Below, one piece after another: positions 12,013 to 21,176 of a stretch of DNA of 64,000 nucleotides. The first letter of the stretch is position 1, and the number at the start of each line of letters is the position of its first letter. The stretch is from Pseudomonas antarctica (GTDB taxonomy: Bacteria > Pseudomonadota > Gammaproteobacteria > Pseudomonadales > Pseudomonadaceae). A program made the translations under genes and the position numbers. Under the pieces are notes generated by a model, which was not told the DNA's origin, did no database searches, and saw nothing but the letters and a program-made list of their open reading frames with translations. The DNA lies in NCBI RefSeq assembly GCF_001647715.1, contig NZ_CP015600.1, positions 620,001 through 684,000 on the forward strand. Reading direction: 5' to 3'.

Positions 12013-12103
12013 ATTGGCGCCAGACAAACGGCACGACCCTTGCTTTGGTTCTCTCTTTCGCGGTGCTATCAAATTAATGGCACCCGTGGTGGAGGGATTC
12101 CCA

Positions 12104-14038
12104 GTGTCTGCTGTTCTCTCACTGTTACAAAGCCGGCTGTTGCGGCCGGTGTTCGTTACCCTAGGTATCGCTCTTTTGGTGCAAGTGCTGGTGGCTGTCG
12201 CTCTGACGAGGAGCACGGTCACTGCATTGGAAGCTGATTTGGGCAATCGCCTGGGTATCGACAGCCAGAAACTCTCCGGTGAACTGGCGCAAGCCGGCAA
12301 GGAAATCACATCGAGTCTGGATAGCCTGTCTTCCAGCACCCGTCAGCGCCTGACCGCAGGACTTTCCACGCGACTGCAGGAAGAGCAGAAGCAATTGCGT
12401 GCGACCCTGGAAAAAGACCTGCAAGACTCCGCCAATGATATGGCGCAACTGCTGGCCTCGGTGGCGCCGCGTGCCATGTGGGACAGTGACGTGCCGACCT
12501 TGTCGGAGTTTGCCCGGCGCGCCCAGCGCAATCCCAACGTGTTGTTCGTGGTCTACGACGACGCTGCCGGTGAGCATCTGACCCGTTATCTCAACCGTGA
12601 CAACCCGATCAACCAGGCATTGCTGGCGAAAGGGCAGGGCGACCGCGCCCTGGATAAAGTGCTGGACGCTGCGAAGGCTGATCCTGCTGTTTACTACGTT
12701 GAGGCATCCATCAGCCCCAACGGCGTCGAGATCGGCAAAGTCCGCATGGGGGTTTCGACGGCGTCCGTGGAGACTGATCTGCAAGCGCTCGATAAACGTT
12801 TTGCCGCACTGATCGCCAGCAGTGATCAGTTGGTCGGTGACAGCCTCAAAGGGGCTGCCGCGGACAGTGCGTCAGCCATGGGCGCGCGCCTGCAATCGGC
12901 GCAAGCCACCGCCACCCAGATGACCGCCAACACCACCAGCGCCGTACAGGACGCCGCCGGCACCTTGCGCTGGCGTATCGGCATGGGGCTCGCCGTGGTG
13001 GGGTTCGGCGTGTTGCTGCTGATCGCTATCGTGTTGGGGCGTCGTGTGGTCAACCGCCTGAAGCTGTTGATTGCGGCCATGGATGACTTGGCGGCGGGCG
13101 AGGGCGACCTCACCAAGCGCGTGCAGATCAGCAGCAAGGATGAAATCGGCGACATGGCCTCGGCGGTCAATCGCTTTGTGGATAAGTTGCAGCCGATCGT
13201 GCGTGAGGCGGGGGATGTGGCCCAGCGTACCGGCGTGGAAATCGGCGCCATGACCTTGCGCAATGCCGGTGCCGACAAGGCGGCCGGTTTGCAGCGTGAT
13301 GAGGTGGCCGAGAGCTTGCGCGCGCTGTCGCAAATGGCAGACGAGGCCCAGGCCGAAAGCCATGCGATGCAAGCGGCGTTGCAACAGGTGGTGGAAATCC
13401 GCCAGGCAACGGATGAAAACTCGCGCACTTCAGCGGAGGTCGGCAGCTTGATCGAAGCGCTGGCGGGGCAGGTGCAGGCGGGGTCTCAGGTTATTGAACG
13501 CCTGGCGCAGCAAAGCGAACAAATTGAAGTGGTGCTGACGGTGATTCACGGCATTGCCGAGCAGACCAACTTGCTGGCGCTTAACGCCGCGATCGAAGCT
13601 GCGCGTGCCGGTGAGACCGGGCGTGGCTTCGCGGTAGTGGCCGACGAGGTGCGTGCCCTGGCCAGCAAAACCCAGAGTTCCACGGGTGATATCCAGGCGC
13701 ATATCGTGGCGTTGCAGCAGGGCGCACGTGAGGCGGTGGACACCATCGGCAAGGCGGGACGTCAGGCGAGCGAAGGCTTGCTGGTGCTGCGCGACAGCGT
13801 GCGCCTGCAGCAGACGGTGCAGGCTTCGGTGGAGCAGGTGCATGCGGCGATTGGCTTGGCGACGCGTGCGGCTGAGCATCAGGCTCAAGGCGCGCATGCG
13901 GTGCGTGGGCGTGTCGAAGTGATTCACGCCCAGGCCGAGCGTGCCGCGCAGGCGGTGGTGGAGACCACGGCCAGCGGCAAGGTGCTGGATGGGTTGGCGG
14001 CGCAGTTGAAGGCGAGCCTGGGGCAGTTCAGGGCTTGA
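12104..14038 (+). CDS. Methyl-accepting chemotaxis protein
   Basis: A 644-residue transmembrane chemoreceptor. The first membrane helix lies near residues 14-36 ([18 protein letters not shown]) and the second near 289-312. Between them is a periplasmic sensor region of about 250 residues rich in coiled coil. A HAMP linker follows ([17 protein letters not shown]), then the signalling domain with the tip sequence [19 protein letters not shown] and [18 protein letters not shown] 12104 was taken as start because GGAGGG lies 7 bases upstream and no ATG gives a sensible N-terminus. There is no C-terminal CheR-tethering pentapeptide. The ligand cannot be told from sequence. Confidence 0.92.
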   Translation: MSAVLSLLQSRLLRPVFVTLGIALLVQVLVAVALTRSTVTALEADLGNRLGIDSQKLSGELAQAGKEITSSLDSLSSSTRQRLTAGLSTRLQEEQKQLRATLEKDLQDSANDMAQLLASVAPRAMWDSDVPTLSEFARRAQRNPNVLFVVYDDAAGEHLTRYLNRDNPINQALLAKGQGDRALDKVLDAAKADPAVYYVEASISPNGVEIGKVRMGVSTASVETDLQALDKRFAALIASSDQLVGDSLKGAAADSASAMGARLQSAQATATQMTANTTSAVQDAAGTLRWRIGMGLAVVGFGVLLLIAIVLGRRVVNRLKLLIAAMDDLAAGEGDLTKRVQISSKDEIGDMASAVNRFVDKLQPIVREAGDVAQRTGVEIGAMTLRNAGADKAAGLQRDEVAESLRALSQMADEAQAESHAMQAALQQVVEIRQATDENSRTSAEVGSLIEALAGQVQAGSQVIERLAQQSEQIEVVLTVIHGIAEQTNLLALNAAIEAARAGETGRGFAVVADEVRALASKTQSSTGDIQAHIVALQQGAREAVDTIGKAGRQASEGLLVLRDSVRLQQTVQASVEQVHAAIGLATRAAEHQAQGAHAVRGRVEVIHAQAERAAQAVVETTASGKVLDGLAAQLKASLGQFRA

Positions 14039-14057
14039 TGTCGCCTGGGAGGGCCCT

Positions 14058-14122
14058 TTCGCGAGCAAGCCCGCTCCCACATTGGAATGCGTTTCAAATG
14101 TGAGAGCGGGCTTGCTCGCGAA
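14058..14122. repeat. REPIN (inverted REP pair)
   Basis: TTCGCGAGCAAGCCCGCTCC and its near-exact inverse face each other across about 16 bp, between two convergent genes. The second arm has GAGAGCGGG instead of GGGAGCGGG. Confidence 0.85.
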
Positions 14123-14129
14123 AGTTATT

Positions 14130-15695
14130 TCAGCGGCTCAGATACATCCGAGTCGTCAGCAGATACACCGGCAACCCCGACACCAGAATCAACAGCGCCG
14201 CATAAGGCGCCGCCGCTGCAAACTCCACATTCGAGGTATGCGCCCACACGGCGGTGGCCAGGGTGTTCAGCCCGGTCGGGCTGAGCAGTAACGTCGCCGT
14301 CAATTCCTTCATCGCATCCAGAAACACCAGCGCAAACGCCGCGCCCAACGCCGGGAAGATAATCGGCAGGGTCACTCGGCAAAACGCGCTGAAAGAGGAC
14401 GCGCCCAGTGTGCGTGCGGCTTCCTCCAGCTGCGGTGCTGCCTTGTTGAGTGCTGTGCGAATCGGCGCCTGGGCCAGCGGCAAAAAAAGCAGCGCGTAAG
14501 CGATCAGCAGCAACGCCGACGTCTGATACAGCGCCGGCACATAATGCAGCGCGAAATACACCAGCGTCAGCGCGATCACCAGGCCAGGCAGGGCGTGCAG
14601 CAGATAAGGCAGGCGTTCAGCCCAGATCGCCAGTGAGCCTTTGTAGCGCACCACCAGCAGGCCCACCGGCACGGCCAGGATCAGGCAAAGCGCGGCGCCA
14701 CCCAGTGACAGCGCCAGGGAAGACAGCAGTGCCTCGCCGATTTCCGCCACGGGAAATGCCGCCGACGAACCCACCGCCAGCCAGTAGCCGAGCATCCCCA
14801 AAGGAATGCCGCTGCCAATGATCGCCAGCGCCAGGCAATAGAGTTGACCGAGTGGCGCCCATTTACCCAATTGAACCTGCTCAGCATGCCGCGCCGCGCC
14901 CTGCCCGATGCGTACATGTCGGCCCTTGCCGCGTACGCGCAGCTCCAGCCACAGCAGCGTCAGGCACATCACGAGCAACACCGCCGAGAGCATCGCGGCA
15001 TTGGCATTGCTGAATTCCAGTTCGAATTGTTGGTAGATGGCAGTGGTAAACGTCTGCAGGCCGATGATCGACAGCGCGCCGAACTCCACCAGCATATGCA
15101 GGGCGATCAGCAGCGCACCCGCGAGTAGCGAAGGCCAGAGCAAGGGCAGCGTAATACGGAAAAACACGCCCCAACGATTCTGCCCAAGGGTGCGGGCCGA
15201 CTCTTCAAGGGACGGGTCCAGATTGCGCAAGGTTGCCGCTACCGGCAGAAACACCAGCGGGTATTTGGACAGGGTCATCACCAGGATCGCACCGCCCAGC
15301 CCTTCGAAGTTGGCGCTCAGCGATACCCAGGTAAAGCTGCTGACAAACGCCGGTACCGCAAACGGCAGGCACAGGATCACGCCCCAGATGCGTCGGCCCG
15401 GCAGGTTGCTGCGTTCGAGCAGCCAAGCCAGTGACAGGCCGATCACGCCGCAGGCCAGGGTCACCCCGACCATCAAGGCCAGGGTGTTACGCAGCAGCCC
15501 AAATACATAGGGCCGCCACAGCAGATGCACTGCCTCCGTCCAGCCCGCCTGCCAAGCCTTGGTCCCGACATACAGCAGCGGCAACAGGCTCAACCCCACC
15601 AGAAACAGAACGGGGAGTAACAGCCAGATCGAGGGATGTTTGCGTCGCGGGCTAAAACCCCCACGCAAAGTGGGGGCGGGTGGCGGTGGGTTCAT
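14130..15695 (-). CDS. fbpB: Iron(III)-type ABC transporter permease, fused two-domain form
   Basis: A 521-residue inner-membrane protein with about twelve hydrophobic helices arranged as two homologous halves, each with a BPD_transp_1 EAA-type loop (EESARTLGQNRWGVFFRITLP near residue 160 and EEAARTLGASSFSAFCRVTLP near residue 430). This tandem architecture is that of SfuB/FbpB/HitB permeases for ferric iron and related substrates. Its start overlaps the stop of the binding-protein gene upstream (TGATG), so the two are coupled. No ATPase gene accompanies them; the next gene is a convergent chemoreceptor. Substrate assignment rests on family resemblance. Confidence 0.88.
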   Translation of the reverse strand: MNPPPPAPTLRGGFSPRRKHPSIWLLLPVLFLVGLSLLPLLYVGTKAWQAGWTEAVHLLWRPYVFGLLRNTLALMVGVTLACGVIGLSLAWLLERSNLPGRRIWGVILCLPFAVPAFVSSFTWVSLSANFEGLGGAILVMTLSKYPLVFLPVAATLRNLDPSLEESARTLGQNRWGVFFRITLPLLWPSLLAGALLIALHMLVEFGALSIIGLQTFTTAIYQQFELEFSNANAAMLSAVLLVMCLTLLWLELRVRGKGRHVRIGQGAARHAEQVQLGKWAPLGQLYCLALAIIGSGIPLGMLGYWLAVGSSAAFPVAEIGEALLSSLALSLGGAALCLILAVPVGLLVVRYKGSLAIWAERLPYLLHALPGLVIALTLVYFALHYVPALYQTSALLLIAYALLFLPLAQAPIRTALNKAAPQLEEAARTLGASSFSAFCRVTLPIIFPALGAAFALVFLDAMKELTATLLLSPTGLNTLATAVWAHTSNVEFAAAAPYAALLILVSGLPVYLLTTRMYLSR

Positions 15696-16720
15696 CAGTT
15701 CAAGCCAACGTCACGTTCCAGGTCCAGGGCTTCTTCGGCGTTGCCCAGGTCGGCGGGAGTGACTTTCGGCGGTTGCAGCTCGCTGAAAGGCTTGAGGCCA
15801 CGGTTGGATTCCATACCCTTGCGCAGCGGGTATTCAGCCGAGGTATCGGTGATTACGCGTTGGCCTTCTTCGCTGGTCATGAATGCCAGCAGTTGCTGGG
15901 CTTCTTTCGGGTGTTTGCTGGATTTCAGTGCGGCAGCGGAAGACACGGTGATCAGGCCGCCGGCATCACCATCGGTGAAGTAATGCAGTTGCGAGTCCAG
16001 ATTGGTTTTTTCTTTCTTCAGGGCAAACCAGTAGTAGTTGTTCACCAGCACGGTGGCCACTTCGCCGTTTTCCACCGCTTTGAGGGCGACCATGTTGTTG
16101 CTGTACACCTTGCCGAAAGCGCGCAGGCCGGTCAGCCATTCTTCAGCGGCTTCACGACCGTGCAGCTTGATAATCGCCACAGCTTGTTCCTGGAAGGCGC
16201 CGCTGGTAGGTACAAAGCCGACTTTGCCTTGCCACTCGGGCCCGGCGAAATCCAGTACCGATTTAGGCAGGTCTTTTTCGGCAATCAGTTTCGGGTTGAA
16301 CGCGACGACGCGGGTGCGTGCGGTCACGCCCATCCAGTCAGCGTTTTTGCCTACATAGTCTTTGGGTAATACGTCGAGGGTGCTGGCGTCGATCTTGGCC
16401 AGCAGGCCTTGCTCGCCGAGTTTGTTCAGCGGCGGCGATTCTTCGGTGTAGATCACGTCAGCGGGGGAGCGGTCGCCTTCTTCGACAACCTGGCTGGCCA
16501 GCTGGTTGCTGCTGCCTTTGCGCACATTGACGTGAATGCCGGTCTTGGCTTCGAAGGCCTTGGCGAGTTGATCGCCGACTTCTTTGTGTTGGCCGTTGTA
16601 CAAGGTCAGTGACACCTTGTCGGCGGAATAGGCGGCGGGCGAGAGCAGGGTCAGGCTGAGCAGGGTGAGGGTCAGGCCACGCAGAAGGGATGTTTTGAGA
16701 CGGGTATTGCTTATGGTCAT
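15695..16720 (-). CDS. fbpA: Periplasmic Fe(III)-binding protein, FbpA family
   Basis: A 341-residue extracytoplasmic solute-binding protein. A signal peptide (about residues 1-33, ending AAYSA) precedes the mature fold starting KVSLTLYNGQHKEV. Residues matching the ferric-binding set of the family are visible: the His in YNGQH, the Glu in YTEESPP, and the tandem Tyr in VNNYYWFAL. These support iron rather than spermidine or sulfate. GAGGAAAG provides a strong ribosome site before ATG 16720. No convincing Fur box was found in the 150 bp upstream, although only visual matching was possible. Confidence 0.9.
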   Translation of the reverse strand: MTISNTRLKTSLLRGLTLTLLSLTLLSPAAYSADKVSLTLYNGQHKEVGDQLAKAFEAKTGIHVNVRKGSSNQLASQVVEEGDRSPADVIYTEESPPLNKLGEQGLLAKIDASTLDVLPKDYVGKNADWMGVTARTRVVAFNPKLIAEKDLPKSVLDFAGPEWQGKVGFVPTSGAFQEQAVAIIKLHGREAAEEWLTGLRAFGKVYSNNMVALKAVENGEVATVLVNNYYWFALKKEKTNLDSQLHYFTDGDAGGLITVSSAAALKSSKHPKEAQQLLAFMTSEEGQRVITDTSAEYPLRKGMESNRGLKPFSELQPPKVTPADLGNAEEALDLERDVGLN

Positions 16721-16844
16721 CCGAAGCTTTCCTCGTATAAGTGCAACAAATCATTGCCGATTTGTATGAGCAGGATAAACGATAAAACTTCTCAAGTGCG
16801 GATGAGGGGGAAATCACTGGGGAAGTTTTTAAACCCCGGAAACG

Positions 16845-16867
16845 AAAAAACCCGCTTTCGCGGGTTT
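16845..16867 (-). terminator. Terminator of the first tRNA-Leu
   Basis: Read on the minus strand, AAACCCGCGAAAGCGGGTTTTTTC lies 10 bases after the tRNA 3' end, with stem AACCCGC/GCGGGTT and a following T-run. Confidence 0.88.
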
Positions 16868-16877
16868 GATCTGAATT

Positions 16878-16964
16878 TGGTGCCCAGGAGAAGACTCGAA
16901 CTTCCACGACCTTGCGATCACCAGCACCTGAAGCTGGCGTGTCTACCAATTTCACCACCTGGGC
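16878..16964 (-). tRNA. tRNA-Leu (anticodon CAG), copy 1
   Basis: An 87-nt tRNA with encoded CCA. The acceptor stem GCCCAGG pairs with the 3' CCTGGGC; the D-arm is GTGAAATTGGTAGACAC; the anticodon stem CCAGC/GCTGG encloses TTCAGGT, giving anticodon CAG for CUG codons. The long variable arm is typical of type II leucine tRNAs, and the T-arm reads GTTCGAGTC. The sequence is identical to copy 2 about 180 bp away. Confidence 0.97.
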
Positions 16965-16998
16965 ATTATCAACAACGCTTGCGCTGTTGATGGAGCGA

Positions 16999-17027
16999 AC
17001 TATACGGAGGGCTTTTTGATCTGTAAA
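16999..17027 (-). promoter_or_regulatory. Sigma-70-type promoter of tRNA-Leu copy 1
   Basis: On the minus strand TTTACA (17027-17022) and TATAGT (17004-16999) are separated by exactly 17 bp. The same arrangement recurs before copy 2. Confidence 0.75.
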
Positions 17028-17085
17028 CCCCTGATATCAAAAATATAAATCTATATTCTCGTTAAAAATCAAAGGCCTGAAACGC

Positions 17086-17107
17086 AAAAACCCGCTTTCG
17101 CGGGTTT
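17086..17107 (-). terminator. Terminator of the second tRNA-Leu
   Basis: The minus-strand hairpin AACCCGC-GAAA-GCGGGTT with a T-run stands about 35 bases past the 3' end of copy 2 and upstream of the copy 1 promoter, so the two tRNAs appear to be separate transcription units. Confidence 0.85.
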
Positions 17108-17141
17108 TTGGAGACTCAAAGCGTAACCTTGAGTTTGAAAT

Positions 17142-17228
17142 TGGTGCCCAGGAGAAGACTCGAACTTCCACGACCTTGCGATCACCAGCACCTGAAGCTG
17201 GCGTGTCTACCAATTTCACCACCTGGGC
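17142..17228 (-). tRNA. tRNA-Leu (anticodon CAG), copy 2
   Basis: An 87-nt tRNA identical in sequence to the copy at 16878-16964, with the same CAG anticodon, long variable arm and encoded CCA. The flanking promoter and terminator are also recognisably duplicated but have diverged, so the duplication is older than recent copying, while the tRNA bodies have been kept identical. Confidence 0.97.
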
Positions 17229-17262
17229 AGCATCAACAACGTTGCCGTCGTCGATGGCGCGC

Positions 17263-17291
17263 ACTATACGGAGCGGATTTTAAGCTGTAAA
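17263..17291 (-). promoter_or_regulatory. Sigma-70-type promoter of tRNA-Leu copy 2
   Basis: Minus-strand TTTACA (17291-17286), a 17-bp spacer and TATAGT (17268-17263), followed by the GC-rich discriminator GCGCGCC, a feature of growth-rate-controlled stable-RNA promoters. Confidence 0.78.
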
Positions 17292-17452
17292 GCCCTGCTA
17301 TGAAAAAAGCCTGGAAAATTTCGCCAATGGTCGTGCAAGGTGTCTGTCGGGGGCTACAAAGAGCTTTTAAAGGCTTGTTGACGTCTGAAATTTCCCGTTT
17401 CAATACGCGTATGCCAAACTAACCCGCATATAGACAAGGTGAAAACTCTCTA

Positions 17453-20086
17453 ATGGCCGATTGGCAGTCCCTCGATCCCGAGGCCGCTCGTGAAGCGGAA
17501 AAATATGAAAACCCTATTCCTAGCCGCGAACTGATCCTGGCGCATCTCGCCGATCGTGGTTCGCCTGCTAGCCGCGAGCAGCTGGTTGAAGAGTTCGGTC
17601 TGACCACCGAAGACCAGCTCGAAGCCCTGCGCCGCCGTTTGCGTGCCATGGAGCGCGACGCTCAACTGATCTACACCCGCCGTGGCACCTACGCGCCTGT
17701 GGATAAGCTCGACCTGATCCTTGGCCGCATTGCCGGTCACCGTGATGGCTTCGGCTTTTTGATCCCGGACGACGGCAGCGACGACTTGTTCATGAGCCCG
17801 GCGCAAATGCGCCTGGTGTTCGATGGCGACCGTGCCCTGGCGCGCGTTTCCGGCCTGGACCGTCGCGGTCGTCGTGAAGGCGTGATCGTCGAAGTGGTGT
17901 CGCGTGCCCACGAGTCTATCGTCGGCCGTTACTTCGAAGAGGGCGGTATTGGCTTTGTTGTGCCAGATAACCCCAAGGTCCAGCAGGAAGTGCTGATTAC
18001 CCCGGGTCGCAATGGCGCCGCCAAGGTCGGCCAGTTCGTCGAGGTGAAAATCACCCATTGGCCGACTGCGCGCTTCCAGCCGCAAGGCGATATCGTTGAA
18101 GTGGTCGGCAACTACATGGCGCCGGGCATGGAAATCGACGTTGCGCTGCGCACCTACGATATTCCTCACGTCTGGCCTGAGGCTGTGCTCAAAGAAGCCG
18201 CCAAGCTCAAGCCGGAAGTTGAAGACAAAGACAAAGAAAAACGCATCGACCTGCGCCATCTGCCGTTCGTCACCATTGACGGCGAAGATGCGCGTGACTT
18301 CGACGATGCGGTCTACTGCGAAGCCAAGCCTGGCAAGCTGCGCCTGTTCTCCGGCGGCTGGAAGTTGTTCGTCGCGATTGCCGACGTGTCCAGCTACGTG
18401 AAGATTGGTTCGGCCCTGGACAACGAAGCTCAGGTGCGCGGCAACTCCGTGTACTTCCCTGAGCGCGTGATTCCGATGCTGCCTGAGCAGTTGTCCAACG
18501 GCTTGTGCTCCCTGAACCCGAAAGTCGACCGTTTGGCCATGGTGTGCGAGATGACCATCTCGAAAACCGGCGAAATGACGGACTACCAGTTCTACGAAGC
18601 GGTGATTCATTCCCAGGCGCGCCTGACCTACAACAAGGTCAGCACCATCCTGGAACAGCCGAAGACCAGCGAAGCCAAAGCACTGCGCGGTGAGTATGGT
18701 CATGTTGTGCCGCACCTCAAGCAGCTGTACGCGTTGTACAAAGTGCTGTTGGGCGCTCGTCACGTGCGTGGCGCGATCGATTTTGAAACGCAGGAAACCC
18801 GAATTGTCTTCGGTTCCGAGCGCAAGATCGCGGCAATCACCCCGACCACGCGTAACGATGCGCACAAGCTGATCGAGGAATGCATGCTGGCGGCCAACGT
18901 GGCCACTGCGGAATTCCTGAAAAAGCACGAGATTCCTGCGTTGTACCGGGTGCATGACGGCCCGCCGCCGGAGCGCCTGGAGAAGCTGCGCGCGTTCCTC
19001 GGTGAGCTCGGCCTGTCCCTGCACAAAGGCAAGGACGGCCCGACGCCGAAGGACTACCAGGCACTGCTCGCGAGCATCAAGGACCGTCCGGATTACCACG
19101 TGATCCAGACCGTGATGCTGCGCTCCCTGAGCCAGGCGGTGTACAGCGCTGATAATCAGGGCCACTTCGGCCTGAATTACGAAGCGTACACCCACTTCAC
19201 GTCGCCGATTCGTCGTTACCCGGACCTGCTCACGCACCGCGCGATCCGCAGCGTGATCCATTCCAAGCAGAACACCCCGCACGTCAAGCGCGCCGGTGCC
19301 ATGACCATTCCGAAAGCGCGGATTTATCCGTACGACGAAGCGGCCCTGGAACAGCTGGGCGAGCAGTGCTCCATGAGCGAGCGCCGTGCCGACGAAGCCA
19401 CCCGCGATGTAGTGAACTGGCTTAAGTGCGAGTTCATGAAAGACCGCGTGGGCGAGTCGTTCCCTGGCGTCATCACGGCCGTAACCGGGTTTGGTCTGTT
19501 CGTTGAGCTGACTGACATCTATGTCGAGGGCCTGGTGCACGTCACCGCCTTGCCGGGTGACTACTACCACTTTGACCCTGTGCATCACCGCCTGGCGGGC
19601 GAGCGCACCGGTCGCAGCTTCCGCTTGGGCGATACCGTTGAGGTGCAGGTCATGCGCGTCGACCTTGACGAGCGCAAGATCGACTTCGGTATGCCTGACA
19701 AGCCAGCCGAGCCGACTGGCCGTAAGAAACGTGGCGGCGAGACGACTGCGCCGGCCAGCAAAGGCAAAGGTGCTCCTGCGAAAGCAGCGGTCGCCGAGCC
19801 TGCGCCAGCCAAGCCTGCTCGTCGTTCGTCTGCCAAGGACAAGGCCCCCGAAGCCTACCGCCCAAGCGATGCCGCGGCAAAAAACGCAGAACTGCGCAAG
19901 AGCCGCGAGTTGAAGCAGCAGTTGCTCAGCGAAGCCAAAAGCGGTGGTAAAGCGGCGTCTGGGGGAAAGTCCCGCGAGGCGGAAAAGCCGTCGAGCAAGC
20001 CGAGTAAACACCGTAAAGGCCCGCCTAAAGCGGGTTCGGCCCCCGCGAAAAGCGGCGGGTCGCGCAAACCTAAGGCCAAGTCATGA
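17453..20086 (+). CDS. rnr: Ribonuclease R
   Basis: An 877-residue 3'-5' exoribonuclease that degrades structured RNA and takes part in rRNA quality control and trans-translation. Domains in order: a helix-turn-helix region (about 20-85), cold-shock-like OB folds (about 85-240), the RNB catalytic domain with the metal-binding DGEDARDFDDAVY near residue 280, an S1 domain (about 660-745, GVITAVTGFGLFVEL), and a long Lys/Ala/Ser-rich basic tail from about residue 755. The tail is longer than in E. coli, as in other pseudomonads. The stop overlaps the rlmB start by 4 bp (ATGA). Confidence 0.96.
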   Translation: MADWQSLDPEAAREAEKYENPIPSRELILAHLADRGSPASREQLVEEFGLTTEDQLEALRRRLRAMERDAQLIYTRRGTYAPVDKLDLILGRIAGHRDGFGFLIPDDGSDDLFMSPAQMRLVFDGDRALARVSGLDRRGRREGVIVEVVSRAHESIVGRYFEEGGIGFVVPDNPKVQQEVLITPGRNGAAKVGQFVEVKITHWPTARFQPQGDIVEVVGNYMAPGMEIDVALRTYDIPHVWPEAVLKEAAKLKPEVEDKDKEKRIDLRHLPFVTIDGEDARDFDDAVYCEAKPGKLRLFSGGWKLFVAIADVSSYVKIGSALDNEAQVRGNSVYFPERVIPMLPEQLSNGLCSLNPKVDRLAMVCEMTISKTGEMTDYQFYEAVIHSQARLTYNKVSTILEQPKTSEAKALRGEYGHVVPHLKQLYALYKVLLGARHVRGAIDFETQETRIVFGSERKIAAITPTTRNDAHKLIEECMLAANVATAEFLKKHEIPALYRVHDGPPPERLEKLRAFLGELGLSLHKGKDGPTPKDYQALLASIKDRPDYHVIQTVMLRSLSQAVYSADNQGHFGLNYEAYTHFTSPIRRYPDLLTHRAIRSVIHSKQNTPHVKRAGAMTIPKARIYPYDEAALEQLGEQCSMSERRADEATRDVVNWLKCEFMKDRVGESFPGVITAVTGFGLFVELTDIYVEGLVHVTALPGDYYHFDPVHHRLAGERTGRSFRLGDTVEVQVMRVDLDERKIDFGMPDKPAEPTGRKKRGGETTAPASKGKGAPAKAAVAEPAPAKPARRSSAKDKAPEAYRPSDAAAKNAELRKSRELKQQLLSEAKSGGKAASGGKSREAEKPSSKPSKHRKGPPKAGSAPAKSGGSRKPKAKS

Positions 20087-20838
20087 GTCTGGAAAAAATC
20101 TATGGCGTACACGCCGTAGAAGCACTGCTGCGTCACCACCCCAAACGCGTCAAGCAAGTGTGGTTGGCAGAAGGTCGCAGCGAACCGCGTGTACAAGCGC
20201 TGGTCGAGCTGGCTACCCAAAATAAGGTTGCCATCGGTCAGGCCGAGCGTCGTGAAATGGACGTGTGGGTAGAGGGCGTTCACCAGGGCGTGGTTGCGGA
20301 CGTAAGCCCGAGCCAGGTCTGGGGCGAGGCGATGCTCGACGAGTTGCTCGACCGTACCGAAGGCGCGCCGCTGCTGCTGGTACTGGACGGCGTGACCGAT
20401 CCGCACAACCTCGGCGCCTGCCTGCGTTCGGCGGACGCTGCCGGCGCGCTGGCGGTAATTGTGCCGAAAGACAAGTCGGCCACCCTGACGCCGGTCGTGC
20501 GTAAAGTTGCCTGCGGCGCGGCGGAAGTGATTCCGCTGGTGGCCGTGACCAACCTGGCGCGCACCCTGGAAAAACTCCAGCAGCGCGGCCTGTGGGTCGT
20601 GGGCACGGCAGGCGAGGCTGAGGTCAGCATTTATGACCAGGACCTCACCGGCCCGACCATTCTGATCATGGGCGCCGAAGGCAAAGGCATGCGTCGCCTG
20701 ACCCGTGAGCATTGCGACTACCTGGTGCACCTGCCGATGGCCGGTAGTGTGAGCAGTCTCAACGTGTCGGTTGCTACCGGCGTGTGCCTGTTCGAAGCCC
20801 GGCGCCAGCGTGGCGTCAAGGCGAAGGCTAAAAAGTAA
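20083..20838 (+). CDS. rlmB: 23S rRNA (guanosine2251-2'-O)-methyltransferase RlmB
   Basis: A 251-residue SPOUT methyltransferase that methylates G2251 in the peptidyl-transferase P loop. An N-terminal substrate-binding domain (IYGVHAVEALLRHHPKRVKQVW) precedes the knotted catalytic domain with the three SpoU motifs DPHNLGACLRSADAAG, ILIMGAEGKGMRRL and SLNVSVATGVCLFEARRQR. The ATG overlaps rnr, with which it forms a two-gene unit; an RNase and an rRNA modifier are commonly paired this way in gammaproteobacteria. Confidence 0.96.
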   Translation: MSLEKIYGVHAVEALLRHHPKRVKQVWLAEGRSEPRVQALVELATQNKVAIGQAERREMDVWVEGVHQGVVADVSPSQVWGEAMLDELLDRTEGAPLLLVLDGVTDPHNLGACLRSADAAGALAVIVPKDKSATLTPVVRKVACGAAEVIPLVAVTNLARTLEKLQQRGLWVVGTAGEAEVSIYDQDLTGPTILIMGAEGKGMRRLTREHCDYLVHLPMAGSVSSLNVSVATGVCLFEARRQRGVKAKAKK

Positions 20839-20860
20839 TTTTGAGCCTGGCGTAGATCCA

Positions 20861-20984
20861 AAATGTGGGAGGCACTTGTGTGGGAGCTGGCTTGCCTGCG
20901 ATAGCATCACCTCGGTATCACTGATACGTCGAGGTGCCTGCATCGCGGACAAGCCCGGTTCCCACATAAGACCCTCCCACATTT
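20861..20984. repeat. Nested REPIN
   Basis: An outer pair AATGTGGGAGG/CCCTCCCACATT encloses an inner REP pair (TGTGGGAGCTGGCTTGCCTG and an inverted GCGGACAAGCCCGGTTCCCAC). The spacer contains CATCACCTCGGT, also seen in the element at 63403-63493. Confidence 0.8.
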
Positions 20985-21028
20985 GTTTTGTGGTGAATTG
21001 GAGATTGTTCAAATAATCACCAATCACC

Positions 21029-21057
21029 TTGCGCGCTTTCTCCCCCTTCTCTACAAT
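21029..21057 (+). promoter_or_regulatory. Likely promoter of the rpsF ribosomal operon
   Basis: TTGCGC and TACAAT are spaced by 17 bp and would start transcription near 21064, giving a leader of about 113 nt. The leader contains GGCACGCATGTGCC and a CCG-loop hairpin near 21137-21156; such leaders can bind S6:S18 for autoregulation in other bacteria, but I cannot confirm the motif here. The rest of the 338-bp gap after rlmB holds the nested REPIN. Confidence 0.5.
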
Positions 21058-21176
21058 TGCGCCCCTTGCCTTCATGGCAGGCACGCATGTGCCTCCCTTT
21101 GGCAAGATCCATAAGTGTCATTCACTCCTTGTCTGACCGTTTTTGAGCGGCAGGCTACAACCCGTAAGGAGCATTC

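Noticed and set aside
16721..16800. Fur box upstream of fbpA
   Set aside because: AT-rich stretches with GATAA-like strings exist, but none approaches the 19-bp Fur consensus closely enough to call.
17378..17406. Promoter before rnr (TTGACG-17-CAATAC)
   Set aside because: The -35 is good, but the -10 matches poorly, so it is not listed as a feature.
17450..20011. 853-codon open frame antisense to rnr
   Set aside because: It mirrors rnr codon by codon, lacks a ribosome site and contains no recognisable domain; long antisense frames are expected in GC-rich genes with strong third-position bias. The same holds for antisense frames over purA/hisZ (9415-12339), hflK/hflX (5888-8239) and mutL (2466-4286).
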